NCBI GenBank assembly: GCA_018813445.1
Contig: JAHJBR010000032.1
Span: forward strand, 1-5,731
Reading direction: 5' to 3'
From: Microcaldota archaeon
GTDB taxonomy: Archaea > Micrarchaeota > Micrarchaeia > Anstonellales > Bilamarchaeaceae
DNA: 5,731 nt
The position numbers and the translations under genes are program-made. The number at the start of each line of letters is the position of its first letter. The stretch's first letter is position 1. The notes beneath the pieces are model-generated. The model was not told where the DNA came from. It ran no database searches and saw only the letters and a list, made by a program, of their open reading frames with translations. This document shows positions 1-5,152 of this stretch, piece by piece.

Positions 1-324
1 AAAGATGCAAAGAAAAATATGATTTCGCTTGAGATGGGATGTGGTTCATGGGAGTGCAAATGCAATTCACCACATTCAATTTCTAAATCAAGTTCAGGCA
101 AACAAGGAACCACAATTGTGGTGCTAAAGCCTGCTCCGAAAGGGTTGGGACTTGCTGCAAACGCAACCATAAAGAAGGTGCTTACCATGGCAGGAGTAAA
201 AGATGTTTGGAGCACAACCAGCGGAAACACGAACAACATTTACAATACTGCAATTGCAACCGTGAAAGCAATTGAGAACATAACCGCCATAAAGCCTCAT
301 CCAGTGCGGGAGGCAGCTAAGTGA
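1..324 (+). CDS. rps5: 30S ribosomal protein uS5 (archaeal S5), 3' part only
   Basis: The left edge of the window cuts this gene; 107 C-terminal codons remain, ending at TGA 322-324. The protein is the small-subunit protein uS5, which sits at the mRNA entry side of the 30S subunit and contributes to decoding accuracy. Visible landmarks are the archaeal/eukaryotic S5 motif GCGSWEC (residues 13-19 of the fragment), then KPAPKGLGL, then AGVKDVWSTTSGNT, which follow the order of the S5 C-terminal domain. The N-terminal dsRNA-binding-like S5 domain lies outside the window. The fragment ends in a short basic tail (KPHPVREAAK). The stop codon directly precedes the ribosome binding site of uL30 (GGTGTG at 325-330), so the two genes are probably cotranscribed and translationally coupled. 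Methionines at 19 and 34 are internal to the conserved domain and are not starts. Confidence 0.96.
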   Translation, partial: KDAKKNMISLEMGCGSWECKCNSPHSISKSSSGKQGTTIVVLKPAPKGLGLAANATIKKVLTMAGVKDVWSTTSGNTNNIYNTAIATVKAIENITAIKPHPVREAAK

Positions 325-334
325 GGTGTGAAAG

Positions 335-766
335 ATGAAGATAGCAGTTGTAAGAGTAAGAGGAAGAAGGAGCCTTAAACCAAAAATCAAAAAGACATTG
401 GAACTTCTCAGATTGAATAGGACAAACCACTGTGTGCTTATTGAAGATAGTGCACAGAACAAAGGGATGATTAGCCTGCTTAAGGATTACGTAACTTTTG
501 GAACCGTGAGCGAAGAAGTAGTTGTTCGCCTTCTGACCAAGCGCGGAAAAAAAGGTTCTAAAAGATTATCCGAACTTATGGATGAGAAGCAGATAAAGGA
601 AACAGCTAAGAAGATTATGGAAGGTGCAAAGCTGAAGGATTTTGTAGATCCAGTATTTGTACTCAGGCCGCCAAGCAAAGGCTACAAGGACATAAAGAGG
701 CATTATCCAGAAGGAGATTTGGGTGCAAGGCCAGATATTTCGCCTCTTTTAAAAAGGATGCTGTAG
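335..766 (+). CDS. rpl30: 50S ribosomal protein uL30 (archaeal L30)
   Basis: Complete gene of 143 aa for the large-subunit protein uL30. The N terminus (MKIAVVRVRGRRSLKPKIKK) carries the L30 signature: a first beta strand ending in RVRG, then a helix with TLELLRLNRTNHCVL. The archaeal/eukaryotic C-terminal extension absent from bacterial L30 is present (VVVRLLTKRGKKGSKRLS, then a Lys-rich helix, and a basic end with PPSKGYKDIKRHYPEGDLG). Its length is close to the roughly 150 aa usual in archaea. ATG 335 is chosen because GGTGTG (325-330) lies exactly 4 nt upstream, the spacing seen at most other genes here; there is no in-frame alternative, since the upstream GTG at 326 is followed at once by TGA. 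The gene starts 10 nt after uS5 and is followed by a 36-nt gap to the uL15 ATG. Confidence 0.96.
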   Translation: MKIAVVRVRGRRSLKPKIKKTLELLRLNRTNHCVLIEDSAQNKGMISLLKDYVTFGTVSEEVVVRLLTKRGKKGSKRLSELMDEKQIKETAKKIMEGAKLKDFVDPVFVLRPPSKGYKDIKRHYPEGDLGARPDISPLLKRML

Positions 767-792
767 TATGCATTTAGATTTGCAATTACTTA

Positions 793-798
793 GGTGAT
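793..798 (+). promoter_or_regulatory. Shine-Dalgarno GGTGAT deciding the uL15 start
   Basis: GGTGAT is complementary to the archaeal 16S rRNA 3' end (AUCACC) and lies 4 nt before ATG 803. The GTG (794) and first ATG (797) inside or beside it are in frame with uL15 but form part of the ribosome-binding site, so they should not be taken as starts. Confidence 0.8.
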
Positions 799-802
799 GA
801 TC

Positions 803-1222
803 ATGGGGAGAAGAAAAGAAAAAAAGACAAAGAAATACCGCGGGCACAGAAGCCAAGGCGGAGGAAACGTAAAGAATAGAAGAGGAAGTGGAAACCGAGG
901 AGGTTTTGGCGGTGCAGGTTTAAACAAGCACAGAAAAACCTGGACAGTGAAATTTGATCCGGATCACTTTGGAAAACACGGTTTCTCAAATCCAACAAAA
1001 ACCGAAGTAGATGTTCTAAATTTATTTGAAATTGAGAATATGGTAAAGGCAGGGAAGCTTGAAAATAAAGAAGGAAAATTCATCCTTAAATTTGAAGGAA
1101 AAATACTCGGAACCGGAAACATAACTGTACCTGTAAGCGTTTCAGCGCATGCATGGAGCAAAAAAGCAGAAGACAAAATAAAACAGAGCGGCGGTCAGCT
1201 GGAAAGGATAAATGCATCCTGA
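803..1222 (+). CDS. rpl15: 50S ribosomal protein uL15 (archaeal L15)
   Basis: Complete gene of 139 aa. uL15 is a late-assembly large-subunit protein whose extended basic N terminus threads into 23S rRNA. The sequence shows that tail (MGRRKEKKTKKYRGHRSQGG) followed by the Gly/Arg-rich stretch typical of L15 (GSGNRGGFGGAGLNKHRKTW). The globular domain follows, with HFGKHGFSNP, a helix with FEIENMVKAGKL, and the closing VPVSVSAHAWSKKAEDKI, where the L15 signature sits. The archaeal form resembles eukaryotic L27a more than bacterial L15. I choose ATG 803 over in-frame GTG 794 and ATG 797 because those overlap the Shine-Dalgarno. The stop TGA (1220-1222) lies just before the SecY ribosome binding site, and the two genes are 13 nt apart with the SecY start used here. 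Confidence 0.95.
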   Translation: MGRRKEKKTKKYRGHRSQGGGNVKNRRGSGNRGGFGGAGLNKHRKTWTVKFDPDHFGKHGFSNPTKTEVDVLNLFEIENMVKAGKLENKEGKFILKFEGKILGTGNITVPVSVSAHAWSKKAEDKIKQSGGQLERINAS

Positions 1223-1223
1223 A

Positions 1224-1229
1224 GGTGAA
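1224..1229 (+). promoter_or_regulatory. Shine-Dalgarno GGTGAA deciding the secY start
   Basis: GGTGAA (within GAAGGTGAA) lies 6 nt before ATG 1236 and immediately after the uL15 stop. The earlier in-frame ATG at 1212 lies inside the uL15 coding region, upstream of this site, with no good Shine-Dalgarno of its own. Confidence 0.75.
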
Positions 1230-1235
1230 CGCGAA

Positions 1236-2660
1236 ATGAGCTTTATAGATATACTGGCTTCTATTGCCAGACTGCTCCCAGAAGTCAAGGTAGCTGATAG
1301 GCCAGTTCCTCTTAAGGAAAAGGTAGTTTGGACACTTTCAGCGCTTATAATATTTTTTGTAATGTACAATGTTTCTGCATTTGGTTTCCAAGGCGGCAAC
1401 ATCAGCACTGATTTTCTTCAAGTAATAACAGCTTCTAAGATGGGCTCTCTTCTTACTGTGGGTATTGGACCAATTGTGTTAGCATCCATTTTCCTTCAAT
1501 TATTCAAAGGAGCAGGTCTGATAAACCTAGATCTTTCAGATACGAATCAAAGACGAAAGTTCCACGAAGCCCAAAAAGTATTCGCACTTGTTCTTGCATT
1601 AGTGGAGGCAGGAATATTCACATACACCATGCACACTGCAGGCTATCTCGTGAGCGATAGTCCGATTATACTTGCAGCAGTTGTGGCTCAGATAGCCTTT
1701 GGGGCAATTGTTCTTTTCTATTTGGATGAATTGATTTCCAAATATGGAATAGGTAGTGGAATAAGCCTATTCATTGCTGCGGGTGTTTCCATGGCAATCA
1801 TCGGAGGATTGATGAACCTTATTTTCAATCCAACCAGCGGTGCAATAAACAGTCTTATATCTGGAGGTGCAGAAGGAATCCCCAACGCATTACTGATTCT
1901 TTTACCATTTATTTTCACTCTTGTGGTTTTCTTCACTTGTGTTTATGCAGAAGGAACAAAAGTGGAAATTCCGGTTGCTTACGAACAGGCGCGAGGCCTT
2001 GTAAGAAATATTCCTTTAAAGTTCTTCTATGTATCCAACGTGCCGGTTATTTTTGCTTCAGCACTTTTGATGAATATCCAGCTTTTCGCAGTTCCAATCG
2101 TTGGGTTTATCGGCGGATTTGATATAATGGTTGGTGGCTACAATATAGCTGACTATTTAGGTGTGGTGGATTCAAGCAACAGATTATACGACGGACTTCT
2201 ATACTATGTAACTCCAGTTCACGGTCTTGCTAGCACTCAGGCGCATTTCAACTTTTTGCAGTCACTGACGCCTCTATTCCATATTCCGCAATGGATACAT
2301 GCACTCATCTATGTTTTATTCCTAACAATCGCTTCAATATTTTTCGGCAGTTTTTGGGCTGAGATGCAAGGTATGGATGCAAAAAGCGTTGCAGGTCAAT
2401 TAGGTTCTGCAGGTTTACAGCTTCCAGGATTCAGAAGAGATCCAAGAATGGTGGAAAAAGTCCTTGATAAGCATATAGGGCCATTAATAATTGTGAGCAG
2501 TGCAGCAGTAGGACTTCTTGCAGGTGCAGCAGATCTTACTGGGGCGCTTGGTACAGGTACTGGAATTTTACTTACAGTGGGAATCATTTACCGTCTCTAT
2601 GAGGATTTCGAGAAGCAAAACCTATTCACGCTTTATCCAAACCTTTCCAGAATGTTCTAG
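1236..2660 (+). CDS. secY: SecY, protein translocase pore subunit (Sec61 alpha homologue)
   Basis: Complete, 474 aa. SecY forms the membrane channel that exports unfolded proteins and inserts membrane proteins, working with SecE and Sec-beta in archaea. Ten membrane segments can be placed at roughly residues 29-49, 56-90 (TM2 with the plug region), 114-137, 143-165, 172-195, 218-238, 266-288, 353-375, 414-432 and 436-453. Family landmarks are ITASKMGSLLTVGIGPIV (64-81), YLDELISKYGIGSGISLFIA (162-181), the cytoplasmic EIPVAYEQ loop (244-251), YVSNVPVIFASAL (265-277), and the cytosolic 8/9 loop GFRRDPR (398-404) that contacts the ribosome. The C terminus GALGTGTGILLTVGIIYRLY is typical of archaeal SecY. 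ATG 1236 is preferred to ATG 1212, which would add eight hydrophilic residues (MHPEGERE). The external loop between TM7 and TM8 is unusually long. Its TAG stop abuts the adk ribosome binding site. Confidence 0.97.
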   Translation: MSFIDILASIARLLPEVKVADRPVPLKEKVVWTLSALIIFFVMYNVSAFGFQGGNISTDFLQVITASKMGSLLTVGIGPIVLASIFLQLFKGAGLINLDLSDTNQRRKFHEAQKVFALVLALVEAGIFTYTMHTAGYLVSDSPIILAAVVAQIAFGAIVLFYLDELISKYGIGSGISLFIAAGVSMAIIGGLMNLIFNPTSGAINSLISGGAEGIPNALLILLPFIFTLVVFFTCVYAEGTKVEIPVAYEQARGLVRNIPLKFFYVSNVPVIFASALLMNIQLFAVPIVGFIGGFDIMVGGYNIADYLGVVDSSNRLYDGLLYYVTPVHGLASTQAHFNFLQSLTPLFHIPQWIHALIYVLFLTIASIFFGSFWAEMQGMDAKSVAGQLGSAGLQLPGFRRDPRMVEKVLDKHIGPLIIVSSAAVGLLAGAADLTGALGTGTGILLTVGIIYRLYEDFEKQNLFTLYPNLSRMF

Positions 2661-2670
2661 GGTGATTTGA

Positions 2671-3216
2671 ATGATAATTTTACTAGGTGCCCCTGGCGTG
2701 GGGAAAAGTTCGGTGCTTGCAGGAATAAAGGAAAAAAGGCCAGAATATTCAATAGTTAATTATGGAGACCTTATGCTTGAAACTTTTAAGCAAGAATACA
2801 ACATATCCGATCGGGACCAGATGAGGAAAAGTTCAATAGAACAGCAAAAGAATGTGCAGAAGCAGGTTGCTATAAAACTTTCTGCAATGTCTGGAAAAGT
2901 TATTCTAGATACACATTGCTCTGTGCAAACTCCAAAAGGATATCTTCCAGGGCTTCCATTCGAGCTTCTTAAGAATCTAAATGTTGAACGCCTAATCCTT
3001 CTTTCAGCAGACATAGATGAAATTTACAACCGCAGGAAAAAAGATCCTACGCGCACACGCGAAACCAATAAAGAGGAAATCCAAGAGCATGACCAGATGA
3101 ATAAAGCATATTTGGCAGCATATTCTGCATTTGCAGCTGCACCAGCAATAATTGTGATGAACCACGACAATAGGCTTGCGGATGCAGTTGAAAAGGTCAA
3201 CGCACTTTTAGATTAG
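2671..3216 (+). CDS. adkA: Archaeal-type adenylate kinase (AdkA)
   Basis: Complete, 181 aa, cytosolic. It catalyses ATP + AMP = 2 ADP. The sequence matches the archaeal AdkA family rather than bacterial Adk: Walker A GAPGVGKS at residues 6-13, NYGDLMLE (30-37) in the AMP-binding region, the DRDQMRK motif (47-53), DTHCSVQTPKGYLPGLP (80-96), the basic lid-like segment RRKKDPTRTRE (121-131), and EHDQMNKAY near 139-147. Length fits the usual 180-195 aa. The start is supported by a perfect GGTGAT at 2661-2666 exactly 4 nt before ATG 2671; the GTG within that site is followed in frame by TGA, so no extension is possible. It lies directly after secY, the conserved archaeal arrangement, and 9 nt before the DUF106 start. 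Confidence 0.96.
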   Translation: MIILLGAPGVGKSSVLAGIKEKRPEYSIVNYGDLMLETFKQEYNISDRDQMRKSSIEQQKNVQKQVAIKLSAMSGKVILDTHCSVQTPKGYLPGLPFELLKNLNVERLILLSADIDEIYNRRKKDPTRTRETNKEEIQEHDQMNKAYLAAYSAFAAAPAIIVMNHDNRLADAVEKVNALLD

Positions 3217-3221
3217 CTGAT
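3216..3221 (+). promoter_or_regulatory. Degenerate Shine-Dalgarno GCTGAT deciding the DUF106 start
   Basis: GCTGAT overlaps the last base of the AdkA stop codon and lies exactly 4 nt before ATG 3226, the same spacing as the perfect GGTGAT sites here. One mismatch (C for G) weakens it. The ATG at 3220 falls inside this element, so 3226 is the better start. Confidence 0.6.
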
Positions 3222-3225
3222 GTTT

Positions 3226-4023
3226 ATGGATACTACATTTCTTTACATTGTAACCGGGCTTGCATTGGTTTATGCACTAAGTATACGGATAGTGCAGAAT
3301 TTCCTTATGGACAAAAAGCTTGTAAAAGAAGTGCAAGAAGACTCTAAACGCATAAATGAATTCTATAAAGAGGCAATGAAATCCAATGATAAAGCCAGGA
3401 TAGACGAAGCTGCAAAAATGAATGAAACATTAATGCCAAAGATGCAGAAGATGCTTTTTGGCCAGATGAAAATGATGTTTGCCACTATACTTGTCTTCTT
3501 GGCATTCAGTTGGATAATTGGCCATATTGATCCCACTGTAAATGATGATATAATGATGAATATGACTGCAGGTGCTTCAAATCAGCATTCCTCGTTTATT
3601 CTTAACAATGCCTCTACTGGATTTTGGTATGTTACTGTAAAAGCTTACAATGGAGATAATGAAATTGCCTTTAATCAGACCGTTTTCTATGTTAATCAGA
3701 AGACCGACCAAATAATTTGGGAGCAAACACGTGGTCAGGGGATGACTGTTTCAACCTCAAAAGAAGTATATTCTAATGGGGACAGTGTGGAAATATTTGC
3801 TTCGGATGTGCCTGAAGCAACAAGGTATGTGGCCATTGCAGATCACGGGAACCGTTTCTATATGGATCTTCCATTTACCATTCCAATTCTGAATCTGAAG
3901 AGGATATATGACGCTCAAAGCTGGTTCATTTTTTCTGCAGTTATTCTAGGACTAATATTAACTCCAATTGTATCGTTTATCATGAATAAATTTCAAAAAC
4001 AAAATGAAGGGGTGCAACAATGA
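3226..4023 (+). CDS. DUF106/EMC3-like membrane protein (Oxa1/YidC superfamily) with inserted external domain
   Basis: 265 aa. Archaeal DUF106 proteins (M. jannaschii MJ0480/Ylp1 type) belong to the Oxa1/YidC/EMC3/TMCO1 superfamily of membrane insertases, which help integrate membrane proteins beside SecY. The core layout is present: TM1 (about 5-25), a charged cytosolic coiled coil (about 29-82, rich in Lys/Glu/Met, with NETLMPKMQKMLFGQMKMM), TM2 (about 83-101), and TM3 (about 232-253), with a short basic tail. Unlike the compact family form of about 200 aa or less, roughly 110 residues (about 102-212) separate TM2 from the LPFTIPILN segment before TM3. They are hydrophilic, look beta-rich and contain three N-glycosylation sequons (N112, N128, N150). 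Placement between adkA and eL34 is the usual archaeal context. Start 3226 is preferred to ATG 3220 on ribosome-site spacing. The stop TGA overlaps the eL34 ATG (ATGA). Family assignment is firm; insertase activity is inferred from the superfamily. Confidence 0.88.
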   Translation: MDTTFLYIVTGLALVYALSIRIVQNFLMDKKLVKEVQEDSKRINEFYKEAMKSNDKARIDEAAKMNETLMPKMQKMLFGQMKMMFATILVFLAFSWIIGHIDPTVNDDIMMNMTAGASNQHSSFILNNASTGFWYVTVKAYNGDNEIAFNQTVFYVNQKTDQIIWEQTRGQGMTVSTSKEVYSNGDSVEIFASDVPEATRYVAIADHGNRFYMDLPFTIPILNLKRIYDAQSWFIFSAVILGLILTPIVSFIMNKFQKQNEGVQQ

Positions 4024-4334
4024 CATTGCCTAAAAATAGAACAAGAAAATATAATGTGAAAGTAAGAAAGACAAATAAAGGATCTAAGAAGGTTTACTCA
4101 CGACCTAAGAAAAAAGGCGGGGTATGTGCATTGTGCTCAACTAAGCTTGCAGGCATAAGTATTTCAGGTTCTAAAACTGAAAAATCCGTGTCGCGCATTT
4201 TTGGAGGCTCTTTATGCCATTCGTGCACTGAACAAATAATCAAAGAATCAGTACGCGTATCTGAAAAGGAGAAAAGCATTGATGCGGTTGACCTAAGCAT
4301 TAAAAAGTATGTGCAACAACTGGTAAAAGAGTAA
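4020..4334 (+). CDS. rpl34e: 50S ribosomal protein eL34 (L34e)
   Basis: Complete, 104 aa. This large-subunit protein is found only in archaea and eukaryotes. The N terminus is highly basic (PKNRTRKYNVKVRKTNKG). A zinc-ribbon follows with Cys pairs CALC (36-39) and CHSC (66-69). Between them is the family segment with SKTEKSVSRIFGGSLC, which matches the conserved eL34 core where a Lys/Ser/Arg-rich stretch leads into the second Cys pair. A C-terminal helix follows. Both CxxC pairs are intact, so zinc binding is expected. The start overlaps the DUF106 stop by 4 nt (ATGA at 4020-4023), with GGTG at 4011-4014 as a likely Shine-Dalgarno, so translation is probably coupled. The length is a little above the roughly 85-95 aa common in archaea, mostly because of the C-terminal helix. 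A 103-nt gap follows. Confidence 0.93.
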   Translation: MTLPKNRTRKYNVKVRKTNKGSKKVYSRPKKKGGVCALCSTKLAGISISGSKTEKSVSRIFGGSLCHSCTEQIIKESVRVSEKEKSIDAVDLSIKKYVQQLVKE

Positions 4335-4343
4335 ATTGCATGC

Positions 4344-4349
4344 TTTTTT
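4344..4349 (+). terminator. Possible oligo-T terminator after eL34
   Basis: A run of six T residues starts 9 nt after the eL34 stop codon. Archaeal RNA polymerase can terminate at oligo-T on the non-template strand. The run is short and also forms the left half of the TATA-like element, so the assignment is tentative. Confidence 0.3.
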
Positions 4350-4354
4350 ATATA
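4347..4354 (+). promoter_or_regulatory. TATA-box-like element of a promoter for cmk-eL14-cbf5
   Basis: TTTATATA matches the archaeal TATA box consensus and lies in the only substantial intergenic gap of the window. Initiation about 26 nt downstream of its centre would fall near 4375-4378 and give a leader of about 60 nt before the cmk ATG. No clear purine-rich BRE is seen upstream (the flanking sequence is GCATGC followed by T residues), so this remains a prediction. Confidence 0.5.
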
Positions 4355-4380
4355 GAAATGGAGGGATAGCATGATAAACA

Positions 4381-4404
4381 GATTTTTTACATGCGCAAAA
4401 AATC
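4381..4404 (+). repeat. Perfect 8-bp inverted repeat in the cmk leader
   Basis: GATTTTTT (4381-4388) and AAAAAATC (4397-4404) are perfect reverse complements separated by 8 nt (ACATGCGC). The element lies between the predicted transcription start and the cmk ribosome binding site. It could be an operator bound by a dimeric regulator just downstream of the start site, or a weak A/U-rich hairpin in the mRNA leader. The symmetry is seen directly; the function is not known. Confidence 0.5.
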
Positions 4405-4437
4405 CCACCATTTTCATAAAGCTGAGGTAGAGGGAAA

Positions 4438-4956
4438 ATGATAATCAGTATAGCCGGGTTTGCTGGAAGCGGAAAGACCACGCTTGGAACTGCAGTTGCA
4501 ACTAAACTAGGATACAATCTCATTTCTCCTCCGTTCAAGGATCTTGCAAAAAAAGAAGGAATTTCGCTTGATGAATTCCAGATCAGGGCTGAAAAAGACA
4601 AGAATATAGACTTGAGATTTGATGAGTTCTTAAAATCTGAATCAGAAAAAGGCAATTGCGTAGTAACTACCTGGCTTGGCCCATGGATAGTTGATGCTGA
4701 TTTAAGAGTTTGGCTATATGCTCCGTTAGACGTACGCGCAAAAAGGGTTGCAGAAAGAGATGGGATTTCCCTGAAAGCAGCAAAATCCCATATAAAGAAG
4801 AGAGAATCACAAAACCGCAAGAGATATAAGAAGCTTTACAGAATAGATATATTCGATACTAGCTCATTTGACATCTCCTTGAATTCGGACAACTTTGCTC
4901 CAGAGGAGATGGCAGAGATAATCGCAAAAGCGCTTGAGCTGAAAAAAGAAAAGTAG
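4438..4956 (+). CDS. cmk: Cytidylate kinase-like P-loop protein (archaeal Cmk family)
   Basis: Complete, 172 aa, cytosolic. Family members phosphorylate CMP/dCMP with ATP. Walker A is GFAGSGKTT (residues 7-15). The order of blocks follows archaeal Cmk: LISPPFKDLAKKEGISLDEF (28-47), RAEKDKNID (50-58), a strand with NCVV (73-76), DADLRVWLYAPLDVRAKRVA (86-105), and the Arg-rich lid KKRESQNRKRYKKLYRIDI (120-138), closing with a short strand at FDISLNS (144-150). Two substrate-side motifs differ from what I recall of the family: the SAGEIFR-type block is shortened to SPPFKD, and the EGRLAGW-type block reads TTWLGPW (77-83). Substrate specificity is therefore less certain than fold. ATG 4438 is supported by GAGGTAGAGG at 4424-4433. 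Position between eL34 and eL14 is the conserved archaeal location of cmk, which supports the assignment. Confidence 0.85.
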   Translation: MIISIAGFAGSGKTTLGTAVATKLGYNLISPPFKDLAKKEGISLDEFQIRAEKDKNIDLRFDEFLKSESEKGNCVVTTWLGPWIVDADLRVWLYAPLDVRAKRVAERDGISLKAAKSHIKKRESQNRKRYKKLYRIDIFDTSSFDISLNSDNFAPEEMAEIIAKALELKKEK

Positions 4957-4958
4957 AA

Positions 4959-4964
4959 GGTGAT
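4959..4964 (+). promoter_or_regulatory. Shine-Dalgarno GGTGAT deciding the eL14 start
   Basis: A perfect GGTGAT lies 4 nt before ATG 4969 and 2 nt after the cmk stop. GTG 4960 within it is in frame with eL14 and would add three residues (MIL), but it is part of the ribosome binding site. Confidence 0.8.
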
Positions 4965-4968
4965 TTTA

Positions 4969-5148
4969 ATGGCAGCTATAAAAGAAGGAAAAATATGCAT
5001 AAAGAAAAAAGGAGGAGATTCAGGAGAGGAAGTACTAATAACCAAAGTCCTAGATGATAATTTTGTAATGGTGAAAGGAAAAAGGGGAAAAGGCAAGGAA
5101 AGAAGATGCTCAATTATGCATCTAGAGCCAACTTCTAGAAAGGCTTGA
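4969..5148 (+). CDS. rpl14e: 50S ribosomal protein eL14 (L14e), short form
   Basis: 59 aa. eL14 is an archaeal/eukaryotic large-subunit protein with a KOW/SH3-like fold. The visible blocks cover the archaeal core: IKEGKICIKKKGGDSGEEVL (4-23), DDNFVMVKG (29-37) and RRCSIMHLEPTSRK (45-58). These match the characteristic 'vGR.cvk..Gr..G..c.iv.iiDdnfVlv.G' and 'RR.ni.HLEPt' pattern. The protein stops just after HLEPT, whereas many archaeal homologues continue for another 15-35 residues, so the C-terminal helix is reduced or missing. The reading frame is intact to TGA 5146-5148 and no frameshift is evident. It starts 12 nt after cmk and ends 4 nt before the GTG proposed for cbf5, so the three genes form one unit. 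Confidence 0.92.
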   Translation: MAAIKEGKICIKKKGGDSGEEVLITKVLDDNFVMVKGKRGKGKERRCSIMHLEPTSRKA

Positions 5149-5152
5149 TTTT

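Noticed and set aside
124..462. A 112-codon open frame on the - strand opposite uS5 and uL30
   Set aside because: It spans the ends of two conserved ribosomal protein genes and has no credible homology; it is an antisense shadow.
767..802. Possible promoter in the 36-nt gap between uL30 and uL15
   Set aside because: The gap is AT-rich (TTTAGATT), but the match to a TATA box is poor and too little room remains for a start site before the uL15 ribosome site.
1212..1235. Longer SecY start at ATG 1212
   Set aside because: It overlaps the end of uL15 and precedes the GGTGAA site; the eight added hydrophilic residues are not typical of SecY.
1937..2122. A 61-codon + strand frame inside secY
   Set aside because: It is a shifted frame within the well-conserved SecY TM6-TM7 coding region, with no recognisable motif or ribosome site.
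4371..4430. A 19-codon + strand frame (starts MINRFF) in the cmk leader, with its stop inside the cmk ribosome site
   Set aside because: Its ATG lies slightly upstream of the predicted transcription start, it has only a weak GAGGG before it, and the codons span the inverted repeat. A leader peptide is possible only if transcripts read through from eL34.
4293..4820. A 175-codon open frame on the - strand opposite cmk and the end of eL34
   Set aside because: It lies opposite two well-supported genes and the promoter gap, shows no recognisable domain, and has the composition expected of an antisense shadow.
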